Positions 15,374-25,634 of a stretch of DNA of 64,000 nt are shown in pieces. Position 1 is the stretch's first letter, and each line of letters opens with the position of its first letter. The stretch lies in assembly GCA_947589085.1 (NCBI GenBank), contig CANPZD010000004.1, forward strand, positions 1 to 64,000, written 5' to 3'. The notes under the pieces were generated by a model. That model had not been told where the DNA came from and did no database searches. It was given only the letters and a program-made list of their open reading frames with translations. Origin of the DNA: an uncultured Clostridia bacterium (lineage in GTDB: Bacteria > Bacillota > Clostridia > Christensenellales > Borkfalkiaceae). The position numbers were made by a program, and so were the translations under genes.

Positions 15374-17037
15374 CAGAACAGACCCGTGATATTGCCTTCC
15401 GCGTCTACGTCGATATTCTCGGCCGCAGGTCTCTTGGGAAGCCCGGGCATCGTCATGATATTGCCCGTGAGCGCGACGACAAAGCCGGCGCCCGCCGAGA
15501 TCTTGACGCTCCGCACGGTCACTTCGAAATTTTCGGGCGCGCCGAGCTTGGCAGCGTCATCCGAGAAAGAATATTGCGTCTTGGCCATGCAGACGGGCGT
15601 CTTGCCGAATCCCAGCGCTTCGAGCCGCGCGATCTCGGCTTCCGCTTCCGGCGTATAGACGACGCCCTTTCCGCCGTATACCTTGGTGACGACGGCATAA
15701 ATCTTCTCCTTGATGGGAAGTTTTTCGTCGTAGCAGAAACGGAAATGATTCTCTTCTTCGCAGAGACGAACCACTTCTTCCGCGAGCGCGACGCCGCCCT
15801 TGCCGCCCTCCGCCCAGACGGTGGAAAGCTTCACGTTGACGCCCAGCGCCTTGCATTTTTCGATCACGAGATCGATCTCGGCGTCGGTATCCGTCGGGAA
15901 ACGGTTGACCGCGACCACCGCGGGCAGTCCGTATACGTTTTTGATATTGGAGACGTGCCGGAGAAGATTGGGCAATCCCTTTTCGAGCGCTTCGAGATTC
16001 TCGCTCGCAAGTTCCGTCTTATTCAGTCCGCCGTGCATTTTGAGCGCGCGCACCGTGGCCACGATCACGACCGCAGACGGTTTCAGTCCGGCAAAACGGC
16101 ACTTGATATCGAGGAATTTCTCCGCGCCCAGATCGGCTCCGAAGCCTGCCTCCGTCACGACGTAATCCCCGAGTTTCAGCGCGGCCTTGGTCGCGACGAC
16201 CGAATTGCATCCGTGCGCAATGTTGGCGAAAGGTCCGCCGTGCACCAGCGCGGGCGTTCCCTCGAGCGTCTGCACAAGATTGGGTTTGATCGCGTCTTTG
16301 AGAAGCGCGGTCATGGCGCCCGCCGCTTTCAGATCCCCGCAAGTTACGGGTGCGCCCTCGCGGTTGTATGCGACGACGATCCGCGAAAGACGGGCCTTGA
16401 GATCCTCGAGGGAAGTGGCGAGGCAGAGCACGGCCATGACTTCGCTCGCGACGGTGATGTCGAAGCCGTCTTTGCGCGGCACGCCCGATTTGGGGCCGCC
16501 GAATCCGTCCTCGATATAGCGAAGCTGACGGTCGTTCATATCCACGCAGCGCTTCCACGGAATGCGCTCGATATCGATATTCAGCTCGTTGCCCTGAAAG
16601 ATATGGTTGTCGAGCATGGCGGCAAGCAGATTGTTCGCGGCGCCGATCGCGTGGAAATCCCCCGTGAAGTGAAGATTGATGTCCTCCATGGGAACGACCT
16701 GCGCGTATCCGCCGCCCGCGGCGCCGCCCTTGACGCCGAACACCGGCCCCAGCGAAGGTTCTCTCAGCGCCACGACGACTTTCTTCCCGATCCGCGAAAG
16801 GCCGTCCGCAAGTCCGATGGTCGTCGTTGTTTTTCCTTCCCCTGCGGGAGTGGGCGTGATCGCGGTAACGAGAATGAGTTTCCCCTCCTTTGTGCGGCCC
16901 GCGAGCGCGGAGGACTGCAGCTTCGCCTTGTATTTTCCGTAATATTCGATATCCTCTTCCGTGAGCGAGAGCTTTTCGGCGATTTTGAGGATCGGCTCTT
17001 TTTTTGCTTCCTGTGCGATCTGAATGTCTGTTTTCAT
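15373..17037 (-). CDS. fhs: Formate-tetrahydrofolate ligase
   Basis: ATP-dependent ligase that makes 10-formyl-THF from formate and THF. The 554 residues match the family. Visible motifs are the ATP-binding [12 protein letters not shown] (61-72) and the C-terminal [14 protein letters not shown]. It has a GGAGG ribosome site and follows purL by 43 bp, without a terminator between them. Being co-transcribed with the pur genes makes sense because PurN and the AICAR transformylase use its product. It could also serve C1 or acetogenic metabolism. Confidence 0.97.
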   Translation of the reverse strand: MKTDIQIAQEAKKEPILKIAEKLSLTEEDIEYYGKYKAKLQSSALAGRTKEGKLILVTAITPTPAGEGKTTTTIGLADGLSRIGKKVVVALREPSLGPVFGVKGGAAGGGYAQVVPMEDINLHFTGDFHAIGAANNLLAAMLDNHIFQGNELNIDIERIPWKRCVDMNDRQLRYIEDGFGGPKSGVPRKDGFDITVASEVMAVLCLATSLEDLKARLSRIVVAYNREGAPVTCGDLKAAGAMTALLKDAIKPNLVQTLEGTPALVHGGPFANIAHGCNSVVATKAALKLGDYVVTEAGFGADLGAEKFLDIKCRFAGLKPSAVVIVATVRALKMHGGLNKTELASENLEALEKGLPNLLRHVSNIKNVYGLPAVVAVNRFPTDTDAEIDLVIEKCKALGVNVKLSTVWAEGGKGGVALAEEVVRLCEEENHFRFCYDEKLPIKEKIYAVVTKVYGGKGVVYTPEAEAEIARLEALGFGKTPVCMAKTQYSFSDDAAKLGAPENFEVTVRSVKISAGAGFVVALTGNIMTMPGLPKRPAAENIDVDAEGNITGLF

Positions 17038-17080
17038 AAAAACCTCCGTAAGATATGTGCCGCCGCGGGCGGCGTTGGAT

Positions 17081-20000
17081 CTATTTGAAATATGCGACGC
17101 CGCTCTCGAAGAGCTTCATCTCGTATTCTCCGGGCACATTCCGGTAAAGTCCCGCGCCCTTGCGCTCGGCGTGCCCCATCTTTCCGAAAACCCTGCCGTC
17201 CGGCGATAAGATCCCCTCTATCGCATACGCGCTCCCATTGGGATTGAAACGGATATCCATCGTCGCGTTGCCCGCAAGATCGACATACTGCGTCATGATC
17301 TGCCCCTTGGCGGCAAGTTCCCTTACAAGCGCTTCGGAACAGACGAATTTGCCCTCGCCGTGCGAAACGGGCACGGAGAACACGTCGCCCGCATTCACCC
17401 CGGAGAGCCACGGGGATCTCACCGACGCGACCCGCACGCGCACAATGCGCGATTGATGCCTGCCGATATCGTTATAGGTGAGCGTCGGGCAGGTTTCGTC
17501 GGCCTCGACGATCCTGCCGAAAGGCACAAGGCCGAGCTTGACGAGCGCCTGAAATCCGTTGCAGATGCCGCCCATCAGGCCGTCCCGTTCGCCGAGCAAA
17601 GAGGCGACCTGCTCCTTGATGATCTCGCTGCGGAAGAACGCCGTGATGAATTTTCCGGATCCGTCCGGTTCGTCCCCGCCCGAAAAGCCGCCGGGAATGA
17701 ATACGATCTGGCTGTTTTTCATTCTGCCGGCGAATTCTTCCGCAGAGCGGGAGACCTCCTCCGCCGTGCGGTTGCGGATGACATAGATATCCGTATCCGC
17801 GCCCGCGTCCGCAAACGCCTTGGCGGTATCGTATTCGCAGTTGGTGCCCGGAAATACGGGGATCAGCACGCGCGGACGCGCCGTCTTGAAATTGCAGACG
17901 AGCGGCGAACGCTCGGCATGCGTGAAATTCTCGACGGGACGAGGCTCCGCTTTGACGTTGCAGGCGTAGACCGGCTCGAGTTTGCCCTCGTAAATCGTCT
18001 GCAATTCGGAAAGCGGGATCATCTCCAGCCCGCGCGAGATCGTTTCGGAAGCCGTGGTCCTGCCGAGGACTTCGCCGACCTCCGTTTCATCGTTGAGTTC
18101 GAGCATAAACGCGCCGTAACGGTATCCGAACAGCGTCTCGAGAGGGATCGCGTCCTCGAAGCGGAAGCCGATCCCGTTTCCGAGCGCATTTTTCAGCACG
18201 CCCTCCATCACGCCGCCGAATCCGGGCGTGTATGCGGAAGCCACTTTCCCCGCGCGCATGAGCGCCGTGACCGCCTTGAAATTCGCGATCAGGGATTGCG
18301 GCACGGGCAGACCGTTTTCGTCGTATACGGGCGTGAGCAGAACGACTTTGTGCCCCGCCGATTTGAATTCGGGAGAGACGACCTCGCCGTTCAGTCCCGT
18401 CGTGACCGCAAAGGATATGAGCGTGGGCGGAACGTCGATGTTTTCAAATGTGCCGCTCATGCTGTCCTTCCCGCCGATCGCCGCAACGCCGAGATCCTTC
18501 TGCGCCTTGAATGCGCCGAGCAGCGCCGCAAACGGCTGTCCCCAGCGCGTTTCGTCTTTGCCGGGTTTCAGAAAATATTCCTGGAAAGAGAGGTAGACGT
18601 CCTCAAACGACGCGCCCGTCGCAATGAGCTTGGAAAGGCTCTCGACGACCGCGAAATACGCCCCGTGATACGGACTTTTTTCCGCAATGCGGGGATTGCC
18701 GCCCCACGCCATATACGAGACCGTATCGGTATGCCCCTCTTCCGTCGAGATCAGATGCACCATCGCCTGCGGAGGCGTGAGCTGGCGCTTCCCGCCGAAA
18801 GGCATGAGCACCGTGTTTGCGCCGATCGTGGAATCGAACCGCTCCGCAAGGCCGCGCTTGGAACACACGTTCAGATCGCCCGCCAGCGCTCTCAGGCCGT
18901 ATAAAAAATCCGAGGGGATCTGCTTCTGATACGGTTGCATCGCGGCAGGCGCAACGCGGGTATGCTTTTCCGCGCCGTTGGAATTGAGGAAAGCGCGGGA
19001 GAGATCGACGATCTTTTTGCCGTTCCAACGCATCACGAGACGGTAGGAATCCGTAACCGTTGCAACGACGGTCGCCTCCAGATTCTCCTCCTCCGCAAGG
19101 CGGATGAAGCGCTCCGCATCTCCCGGCTCCACGACGACGGCCATTCTCTCCTGCGATTCGGAAATCGCAAGTTCCGTCCCGTCGAGTCCGTCGTATTTTT
19201 TGGGTACGAGATCGAGATCGATGTCCAGCCCGTCCGCAAGCTCGCCGATGGCGACGGACACCCCGCCCGCGCCGAAATCGTTGCACCGCTTGATGAGCAG
19301 CATGGCCTCCCGGTTGCGGAAGAGCCGCTGCAATTTTCTCTCTTCGGGCGCGTTTCCTTTCTGCACCTCGGCGCCGCACACCGAAAGGGATTCGAGCGTG
19401 TGGGACTTCGAAGAACCCGTTGCGCCGCCGCAGCCGTCGCGCCCCGTCCTGCCGCCGAGCAGGATCACCTTGTCGCCGGCAACGGGCGACTCTCTGCGGA
19501 CGTTCTCCGCGGGCGTCGCCGCAATCACCGCGCCGATCTCCAGACGTTTTGCCGTATATCCTTCGTGATAGATTTCGTCAACCTGCCCCGTGGCAAGACC
19601 GATCTGGTTGCCGTAGGAAGAGTACCCCGCCGCAGCCGTCGTGACGATCTTTCGCTGGGGCAGCTTGCCCTTCATCGTTTCCTTGACGGGAGTAAGCGGA
19701 TCTCCCGCGCCCGTCACGCGCATGGCGGCATAGACGTAGCTTCGGCCCGAGAGCGGATCGCGGATCGCGCCGCCGATGCACGTCGCCGCGCCGCCGAACG
19801 GCTCGATCTCGGTGGGATGGTTGTGCGTTTCGTTCTTGAACAAAAGCAACCAATCTTCCTCCGCGCCGTCGCGCCGCACCTTGATCTTCACCGTACAGGC
19901 GTTGATCTCCTCGCTCTCGTCGAGCTTTTCGAGCAGCCCGCGTTTTTTGAGAAGTTTGCATGCGATCGTGCCGACGTCCATGAGGTTGATCGGCTTGGTT

Positions 20001-20770
20001 CTGCCGATCTCCTCCCGTGCGGCAAGATATTCGTCGTAAGCCTTTTGCAGAAGCGCGTCCTCGAACTTCACGCCGTCGATCGTTGTAAGAAACGTCGTAT
20101 GGCGGCAGTGATCCGACCAATACGTATCGATCATGCGGATCTCGGTGAGCGTGGGATCGCGATGTTCCGAACGGAAATACTCTTGGCAGAATGCGATGTC
20201 GTCGTCATCCATGGCGAGCGCGTATTTCTTTCCGAACGCGTTCAGTCCCGCTTCGTCGAGGCCGATAAATCCTTCGAGCGTCTCCACTTCCGTGGGAACG
20301 GGATGGTCGATCTTCAGCGTCTCGGGGATCGCGAGACTCGCTTCCCGGCTCTCCACGGGATTGATGACGTATTTCTTGACGGCGGAGACCGTCTCCTCGG
20401 TGATTGTTCCGTACAGGGCGTACACTTTCGCCGTCCTAATGATCGGCCGCCCCTGCATGGAGACCAGCTGAATGCACTGCGCCGCCGAATCCGCCCGCTG
20501 GTCGAACTGACCGGGAAGATATTCCACGGCAAAGACCCGCGCGCCGGAAAGATCGACGCACTCGCTTGCCCGATCCATCTGCGGTTCGGAAAATACCGTC
20601 TTTACGCAGGAACGGAACAGCTTTTCGTCGATATCCTCCGCATCGTAGCGGTTGAGAACGCGGATCTTCTCGATCCCCCGCAGCTCCAACAGCTCGCGGC
20701 ATTCGGAAAGCAGCGTCTGAGCCTCATGATCGAAGCCCGGCCGTTTTTCCACGTAGATCCGATAGACCAT
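17081..20770 (-). CDS. purL: Phosphoribosylformylglycinamidine synthase, single-chain
   Basis: Converts FGAR, glutamine and ATP to FGAM. The 1229 residues form one chain: a PurS-like N-terminal domain (~1-150), two AIR-synthase-like halves (~180-950, with [12 protein letters not shown] near 235), and a C-terminal class I glutaminase from about 965. The glutaminase nucleophile Cys is in GGICNGFQ (about 1070), with a catalytic His in SHGEGKF. Many Firmicutes instead have separate PurS, PurQ and PurL; this fused form occurs in other Clostridia and in Proteobacteria. A GGGGAGG ribosome site lies in the 3-bp gap and end of purD. Confidence 0.97.
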   Translation of the reverse strand: MVYRIYVEKRPGFDHEAQTLLSECRELLELRGIEKIRVLNRYDAEDIDEKLFRSCVKTVFSEPQMDRASECVDLSGARVFAVEYLPGQFDQRADSAAQCIQLVSMQGRPIIRTAKVYALYGTITEETVSAVKKYVINPVESREASLAIPETLKIDHPVPTEVETLEGFIGLDEAGLNAFGKKYALAMDDDDIAFCQEYFRSEHRDPTLTEIRMIDTYWSDHCRHTTFLTTIDGVKFEDALLQKAYDEYLAAREEIGRTKPINLMDVGTIACKLLKKRGLLEKLDESEEINACTVKIKVRRDGAEEDWLLLFKNETHNHPTEIEPFGGAATCIGGAIRDPLSGRSYVYAAMRVTGAGDPLTPVKETMKGKLPQRKIVTTAAAGYSSYGNQIGLATGQVDEIYHEGYTAKRLEIGAVIAATPAENVRRESPVAGDKVILLGGRTGRDGCGGATGSSKSHTLESLSVCGAEVQKGNAPEERKLQRLFRNREAMLLIKRCNDFGAGGVSVAIGELADGLDIDLDLVPKKYDGLDGTELAISESQERMAVVVEPGDAERFIRLAEEENLEATVVATVTDSYRLVMRWNGKKIVDLSRAFLNSNGAEKHTRVAPAAMQPYQKQIPSDFLYGLRALAGDLNVCSKRGLAERFDSTIGANTVLMPFGGKRQLTPPQAMVHLISTEEGHTDTVSYMAWGGNPRIAEKSPYHGAYFAVVESLSKLIATGASFEDVYLSFQEYFLKPGKDETRWGQPFAALLGAFKAQKDLGVAAIGGKDSMSGTFENIDVPPTLISFAVTTGLNGEVVSPEFKSAGHKVVLLTPVYDENGLPVPQSLIANFKAVTALMRAGKVASAYTPGFGGVMEGVLKNALGNGIGFRFEDAIPLETLFGYRYGAFMLELNDETEVGEVLGRTTASETISRGLEMIPLSELQTIYEGKLEPVYACNVKAEPRPVENFTHAERSPLVCNFKTARPRVLIPVFPGTNCEYDTAKAFADAGADTDIYVIRNRTAEEVSRSAEEFAGRMKNSQIVFIPGGFSGGDEPDGSGKFITAFFRSEIIKEQVASLLGERDGLMGGICNGFQALVKLGLVPFGRIVEADETCPTLTYNDIGRHQSRIVRVRVASVRSPWLSGVNAGDVFSVPVSHGEGKFVCSEALVRELAAKGQIMTQYVDLAGNATMDIRFNPNGSAYAIEGILSPDGRVFGKMGHAERKGAGLYRNVPGEYEMKLFESGVAYFK

Positions 20771-20773
20771 CTC

Positions 20774-22048
20774 TCACGCCTCCCCGAGCGCGGCAAGCGC
20801 TCTTTTTCCGATATCTTTTCTCATATATGCGTTCCCGAAGCGGATCTGCCCGGCAAGGGCGTACGCATGCGCGACCGCCTCTTTGAGCGTTGCGCCCGTC
20901 GCGACCGCGCCGAGCACTCTTCCGCCGGAAGTGAGCAATTTTCCGTCCTCCGCCTTTGCGCCCGCAAGGAAGATCTCCTCGTTTTCCCGCGTTAGGGGGA
21001 GCGTGATTTCGTACCCCGTCTGATATTTTTTGGGATATCCCTCGGAAGCGAGCACGACGCAGCACGCGGAAGCGGAAGAAAAGCGCACCATGTCCGGCGT
21101 GAGTTCCCCGTTGCGCACGGCGATCATGATCTCCAGAAGGTCGCTTTCAAGCAAGGGCAGAACGACCTGCGTCTCGGGATCTCCGAAACGGCAGTTGTAT
21201 TCGATGACTTTCGGCCCTTTCGGCGTGAGCATGAGTCCGAAATAAAGGCAGCCCCGGAACGTCCGCCCCTCCTTGTTCATCGCATCGACGGTGGGCAGGA
21301 AGATCTCCTCCATGCAGCGCGCGGCGATCTCGGGCGTATAGTAGGGATTGGGCGCCACCGTGCCCATGCCCCCCGTGTTCAGACCCTCGTCGCCGTCGAG
21401 CGCGCGCTTATGATCCATCGACGAGACCATGGGTACGACGATCTTCCCGTCCGTGAACGAGAGGACCGAGACTTCCGGCCCCGTGAGGAATTCCTCCACG
21501 AGAATGCGGCTCCCGCTCTCGCCGAAGATCTTATCCACCATCATCTCCCGCACCGTCCGCTCCGCCTGCGCATAGGAATCCACGATGACGGCCCCCTTGC
21601 CGAGCGCAAGTCCGTCCGCCTTGATCACTGCGGGATAGTCGCAATCTTTGAGATAGGCAAGCGCCGCCGCGGGATCCGTAAATACGCGGCTCTGCGCCGT
21701 GGGAATGCCGTATTTGTTCATGAGCTGCTTGGAAAATACCTTGCTCCCCTCGATGATCGCCGCGTTCGCGCGCGGGCCGAAGCAGGGAACGCCGATCGCC
21801 TCCAACGCGTCCACGCAGCCCAGAACGAGCGGATCGTCCGGCGTGACGACGGCAAAATCCACTTTGTGCGTTCGGGCGAACGCAACGATGCCCTCGATAT
21901 CCGTCGCTTTCACGGGATAGCATTCCGCATCCCGCGCGATCCCGCCGTTCCCGGGGAGACAGTAGATCTTCCCGCAGCGTTTGCTCTTTTTCAAAGTTCT
22001 GATGACGGCATGCTCTCTTCCGCCGCCGCCGATCACAAGAATATCCAT
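20774..22048 (-). CDS. purD: Phosphoribosylamine-glycine ligase
   Basis: ATP-grasp enzyme of 424 residues making GAR from phosphoribosylamine and glycine. It starts MDILVIGGGGREHA, the family signature, and contains LGKGAVIVDS and the metal and ATP segment YNCRFGDPETQ. A GGAG site precedes the ATG. It lies 24 bp after the AICAR transformylase gene and 3 bp before purL, in the middle of the pur operon. Confidence 0.97.
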   Translation of the reverse strand: MDILVIGGGGREHAVIRTLKKSKRCGKIYCLPGNGGIARDAECYPVKATDIEGIVAFARTHKVDFAVVTPDDPLVLGCVDALEAIGVPCFGPRANAAIIEGSKVFSKQLMNKYGIPTAQSRVFTDPAAALAYLKDCDYPAVIKADGLALGKGAVIVDSYAQAERTVREMMVDKIFGESGSRILVEEFLTGPEVSVLSFTDGKIVVPMVSSMDHKRALDGDEGLNTGGMGTVAPNPYYTPEIAARCMEEIFLPTVDAMNKEGRTFRGCLYFGLMLTPKGPKVIEYNCRFGDPETQVVLPLLESDLLEIMIAVRNGELTPDMVRFSSASACCVVLASEGYPKKYQTGYEITLPLTRENEEIFLAGAKAEDGKLLTSGGRVLGAVATGATLKEAVAHAYALAGQIRFGNAYMRKDIGKRALAALGEA

Positions 22049-22072
22049 TCGTATATCTCCGTTCTTGCCGAA

Positions 22073-23257
22073 TCAGTGATGGAACAGCCGCATGCCCGTA
22101 AACGCCATCACCATGTTATGACGGTCCGCGGCTTCGATCACAAGGTCGTCGCGCACGGATCCGCCCGGCTCGGCGACATAGCTCACGCCGCTGCGGAAAG
22201 CGCGTTCGATGTTGTCCGAAAACGGGAAGAACGCATCGCTTCCCAGAGAGACGCCCTTGATCGTTTTGAAATATTCCGCCTTTTCTTCGCGGGTAAAGGG
22301 CGCGGGACGCACGGCGAAATGATTGCGCCAAACGCCGTCGCCGAGCACCTCGTCGGCGTCGTCCGAGAGATAGAGGTCGATGATATTGTTCTTTTCGGGT
22401 CTGCCGACGCCCTCGGCAAATTTGAGGCCGAGCACCTTCTCGTGCTGGCGGAGATGCCACAGATCCGCTTTCTGCGCGGCAAGCCGCGTGCAGTGAATGC
22501 GCGACTGCTGCCCCGCACCCACGCCGATCGCCTGTCCGTCTGCGGCAAAGCAAACGGAGTTGGACTGCGTGTATTTGAGCGTGATCAGCGAGATGATGAG
22601 ATCCACCGCCTTTTCTTCCGGCAAAGTTTTGTTCTTCGTGACGATATGATCGAGCAAAGCTCTGTCGATTTTGAAATTATTTCTTCCCTGTTCGAACGTG
22701 ACCCCGAACACCTGCTTGCGCTCGATCTCCTCGGGAACATAGGAAGCGTCGATCCGGACGACGTTATAGGCGCCCTTTCGCTTGGCTTTGAGGATCGCAA
22801 GCGCTTCCGGCGTATATCCGGGGGCGATCACGCCGTCGGACACCTCGCGGGCAATGATGCGGGCCGTCGTCTCGTCGCAGACGTCGGAAAGGGCGATCCA
22901 GTCGCCGAACGACGACATGCGGTCGGTGCCGCGCGCGCGGGCGTATGCGCAGGCGAGAGGAGAATCGTCCAGCCCCTCGATATCATCGACAAAGCAGGAT
23001 CTTTTCAGCGCCTCCGAAAGTTTTTTGCCCACGGCGGCGCTCGTCGGAGAGACGTGCTTGAAGCTCGTTGCGGCCACCATGCCCGTGCTCTCTTTGATCT
23101 CTTTCACGAGCTGCCACGAGTTGAACGCGTCGAGAAAATTGATGTAACCGGGTCTGCCGTTCAAGATTTCCACGGGCAGATCGCCGCCGTTCGCCATAAA
23201 GATCCGCGCGGGCTTCTGATTGGGATTGCACCCGTATTTCAAAGAAAATTCGTTCAT
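22073..23257 (-). CDS. purH: Stand-alone AICAR formyltransferase (PurH C-domain type)
   Basis: A 394-residue protein that starts directly with the AICAR transformylase region of PurH (LKYGCNPNQKPAR) and lacks the N-terminal IMP-cyclohydrolase domain of bifunctional PurH (about 510-530 residues). Family motifs include SFKHVSPTSAAVG, KYTQSNSVCFA, GQQSRIHCTRLA and SLGSDAFFPF. It transfers formyl from 10-formyl-THF to AICAR. The missing cyclisation step is supplied by the gene immediately upstream. AAGGTGAG serves as ribosome site. The function is clear; the symbol purH is used only for the domain relationship. Confidence 0.93.
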   Translation of the reverse strand: MNEFSLKYGCNPNQKPARIFMANGGDLPVEILNGRPGYINFLDAFNSWQLVKEIKESTGMVAATSFKHVSPTSAAVGKKLSEALKRSCFVDDIEGLDDSPLACAYARARGTDRMSSFGDWIALSDVCDETTARIIAREVSDGVIAPGYTPEALAILKAKRKGAYNVVRIDASYVPEEIERKQVFGVTFEQGRNNFKIDRALLDHIVTKNKTLPEEKAVDLIISLITLKYTQSNSVCFAADGQAIGVGAGQQSRIHCTRLAAQKADLWHLRQHEKVLGLKFAEGVGRPEKNNIIDLYLSDDADEVLGDGVWRNHFAVRPAPFTREEKAEYFKTIKGVSLGSDAFFPFSDNIERAFRSGVSYVAEPGGSVRDDLVIEAADRHNMVMAFTGMRLFHH

Positions 23258-23266
23258 GCTCTCACC

Positions 23267-23986
23267 TTATTTTCCGTATTTGTTAAAGAGGATCCGTTCG
23301 ACTTTCCCCGTTTTGAGTTCCACCGAGCGGCAATAGAGCGAAATTTTATTCTCCGCATCGAGATTTCCCCAGATTTCGTCTGCGAATTCTTTCAGATCGT
23401 TGGGGACGCGCACGCGCTCCGGCTCCCCCTCGAAGGAAGGAAGCGGATCCCCGTTTTTTTGATATGTATGCAGAAAATGCCCCGTGCCGTTCACCGGCTC
23501 GTAGGCAAAGAAATAGCGATTGCACTTTTTCCCTTTGGCGTCGGCGCTCTTGAGAATGGACATTTCATAGGTGAAGCTCTTCTTCCCGAAATGAAGGATC
23601 GCGCTGATCCTCGGCGTAAAGTTGGGCGCGTCCGGCTCAAACGCGCGCTGCATGAGCGCGTGCCGGAAACAATGCCCCGCTTTCAGGCTCTCCTCGACGG
23701 TATCCGTCTGATCGCCGTTCGTCACGATCACGTCGCCGCCGACGACTTTCACGGGCGAATAAATGATGAGCGAGGGATCGGAAACTTTTTGCGGATCGAA
23801 CGGCTCCGTTCTCAGCTCGTCGCCGTACTCCGCGAATACGCGGTTGCGGCTGTTTTCGCTTCTGCCCATGATAAAATAGGCAAACATCGCCTTCTTTCCG
23901 TCCGAAGACTTTCCGACGACGATGCCGCGGCCGGGATAGCGGTTGCCCTTGAGCGCCCGCGCCATGCTCTTTCTCGTATATGACAT
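23267..23986 (-). CDS. purO: IMP cyclohydrolase, PurO type
   Basis: A 239-residue protein resembling the PurO family of IMP cyclohydrolases, first known from archaea, which closes FAICAR to IMP. Family-like features are the start GNRYPGRGIVVG, YFIMGRSENSRNRVF, TNGDQTDT, and FTPRISAIL. It is unrelated to the PurH N-domain. Position supports the call: it is 3 bp from purN and 9 bp from an AICAR transformylase that lacks a cyclohydrolase domain. AAAGGAG serves as ribosome site. I rate the family assignment high but not certain. Confidence 0.87.
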   Translation of the reverse strand: MSYTRKSMARALKGNRYPGRGIVVGKSSDGKKAMFAYFIMGRSENSRNRVFAEYGDELRTEPFDPQKVSDPSLIIYSPVKVVGGDVIVTNGDQTDTVEESLKAGHCFRHALMQRAFEPDAPNFTPRISAILHFGKKSFTYEMSILKSADAKGKKCNRYFFAYEPVNGTGHFLHTYQKNGDPLPSFEGEPERVRVPNDLKEFADEIWGNLDAENKISLYCRSVELKTGKVERILFNKYGK

Positions 23987-23989
23987 CTC

Positions 23990-24601
23990 TCATTCTCCTT
24001 TGAGTTTTTTACAGACTGTTTCGACGGCTTCGGGCAGGATCACCCATTCCGCTTCGCGCATGACGCGCTTCTGCAAGATCTCGGGGGTGTCTCCCTCTCT
24101 GACTTCCACCGCGCGCTGCGCGATGATCGGCCCGCCGTCGCATTCTTCGGTGACATAGTGCACCGTCGCTCCCGTGACCTTGACGCCCTTTGCAAGCGCC
24201 GCTTCGTGCACGTGCAGACCGTACATGCCCTTTCCGCCGAAACTCGGCAGCAGCGCCGGATGCACATTGATCGCGCGCATGGGATATGCCTTGACGAACT
24301 TTTCCGAAAGGATCGTCATGAAGCCGGCAAACACGACCAACCCGATCTGATGCTCCGCGAGAAGAGAAAGAATCTTTTCTTCCCGCGCGGCGCGGTCGCC
24401 GATCTCCCGCCTGTCTGCTACGGCCGTCTTTACGCCGTATCGTTTCGCGCGTTCCAGCACATAGGCCTCGCGGTGATCGGAGATCACGAGCACGATCTCT
24501 CCGTCGGGGATCAGACCGGCCTCGGAAGCGTTCATCACGGCCTGAAAATTCGTTCCGCCGCCCGAACAGAGGACGGCGATTCTGATACGTTCCGTTTTCA
24601 T
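23990..24601 (-). CDS. purN: Phosphoribosylglycinamide formyltransferase
   Basis: The 10-formyl-THF-dependent GAR transformylase. The 203-residue protein has the catalytic triad Asn112, His114 (INVHPALLPSF) and Asp155 (DGGPII), plus the phosphate loop LCSGGGTNFQ (11-20). The ATG overlaps the purM stop by 4 nt. Formyl donor supply by fhs from the same operon fits. There is no sign of the formate-dependent alternative PurT in this window. Confidence 0.97.
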   Translation of the reverse strand: MKTERIRIAVLCSGGGTNFQAVMNASEAGLIPDGEIVLVISDHREAYVLERAKRYGVKTAVADRREIGDRAAREEKILSLLAEHQIGLVVFAGFMTILSEKFVKAYPMRAINVHPALLPSFGGKGMYGLHVHEAALAKGVKVTGATVHYVTEECDGGPIIAQRAVEVREGDTPEILQKRVMREAEWVILPEAVETVCKKLKGE

Positions 24602-25632
24602 ACCAATTCCACGCCGTCGCCGCGGACGATCTCGCCGAGCGCATAGGCCTCGACGCCGTTTTCTTTGAGGACGGAGATCGCTTTTACGACGTCCTCTTTG
24701 CGCACCACGACGGCCATGCCCACGCCCATATTGAACGTGTTGAACATGTCGTGCTCCGAAATATTTCCCTTCTTCTGAATGAGATCGAAAATCGGAAGCA
24801 CTTTCACGTCCGCCCGTCTGATCTTCACGCCAAGTCCCTCGGGAATGGAACGGGGCATATTTTCATAAAATCCGCCGCCGGTTATGTGCGACACGCCCAG
24901 AACTTTCACGCTTTCAAAGAGCGCAAGCATGGGTTTTACGTAGATCCGGGTGGGCGTGAGCAGAGTTTCTCCGAGCGGTTTGCCCCCCAGCTCCTTCACC
25001 GGTGAAAGGAGATCGGCGTTCTCAACGTCGAAAATCTTTCTTACAAGGGAAAATCCGTTGGAATGCACGCCCGTGGAGGGAAGCGCAAGCATGACGTCCC
25101 CCGCTTGCATGGCGGTGTGATCGATGATATCGCGCTTGTCCACGACGCCCACGGTAAATCCGGCAAGATCGTAATCGTCCTCGGCCATCGTGCCGGGATG
25201 CTCCGCGGTCTCTCCGCCGATGAGCGCGCAGCCGGCCTGAACGCATCCTTCGGCGACTCCGCCCACGATCTCGGCGATCTTTTCGGGAACATTCTTCCCG
25301 CAGGCGATATAGTCCAGAAAAAAGAGCGGCTTTGCTCCGCAGCAGACGACGTCGTTCACGCACATCGCCACACAGTCGATGCCGATCGTTCCGTGAACGC
25401 CGAGAAGCTGCGCGATCCGAAGTTTGGTGCCCACGCCGTCCGTTCCGGAGACGAGCACAGGTTCCTTCATTCCCTTGCAAGCGAGCGGAAACAGTCCGCC
25501 GAACCCGCCGATATCGGCTTTGCCGTCCGGCATCGTGCGGGCAACGTGCTTTTTCATGAGTTCCACGGCCTTATAACCCGCGGTGATATCCACTCCCGCC
25601 TCTTTATAGCGCTCGGAATAGCTCTTTTCCAT
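24598..25632 (-). CDS. purM: Phosphoribosylformylglycinamidine cyclo-ligase
   Basis: AIR synthetase, 344 residues, closing FGAM to AIR with ATP. Recognisable segments are GTDGVGTKLRIAQ, CVNDVVCCGAKPLFFLDYIA, ALIGGETAEHPG and ITGGGFYENMPR. It starts 2 bp after the purF stop with an AAGGAG ribosome site and ends overlapping purN, so it is part of the tightly packed pur operon. Confidence 0.97.
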   Translation of the reverse strand: MEKSYSERYKEAGVDITAGYKAVELMKKHVARTMPDGKADIGGFGGLFPLACKGMKEPVLVSGTDGVGTKLRIAQLLGVHGTIGIDCVAMCVNDVVCCGAKPLFFLDYIACGKNVPEKIAEIVGGVAEGCVQAGCALIGGETAEHPGTMAEDDYDLAGFTVGVVDKRDIIDHTAMQAGDVMLALPSTGVHSNGFSLVRKIFDVENADLLSPVKELGGKPLGETLLTPTRIYVKPMLALFESVKVLGVSHITGGGFYENMPRSIPEGLGVKIRRADVKVLPIFDLIQKKGNISEHDMFNTFNMGVGMAVVVRKEDVVKAISVLKENGVEAYALGEIVRGDGVELV

Positions 25633-25634
25633 GA

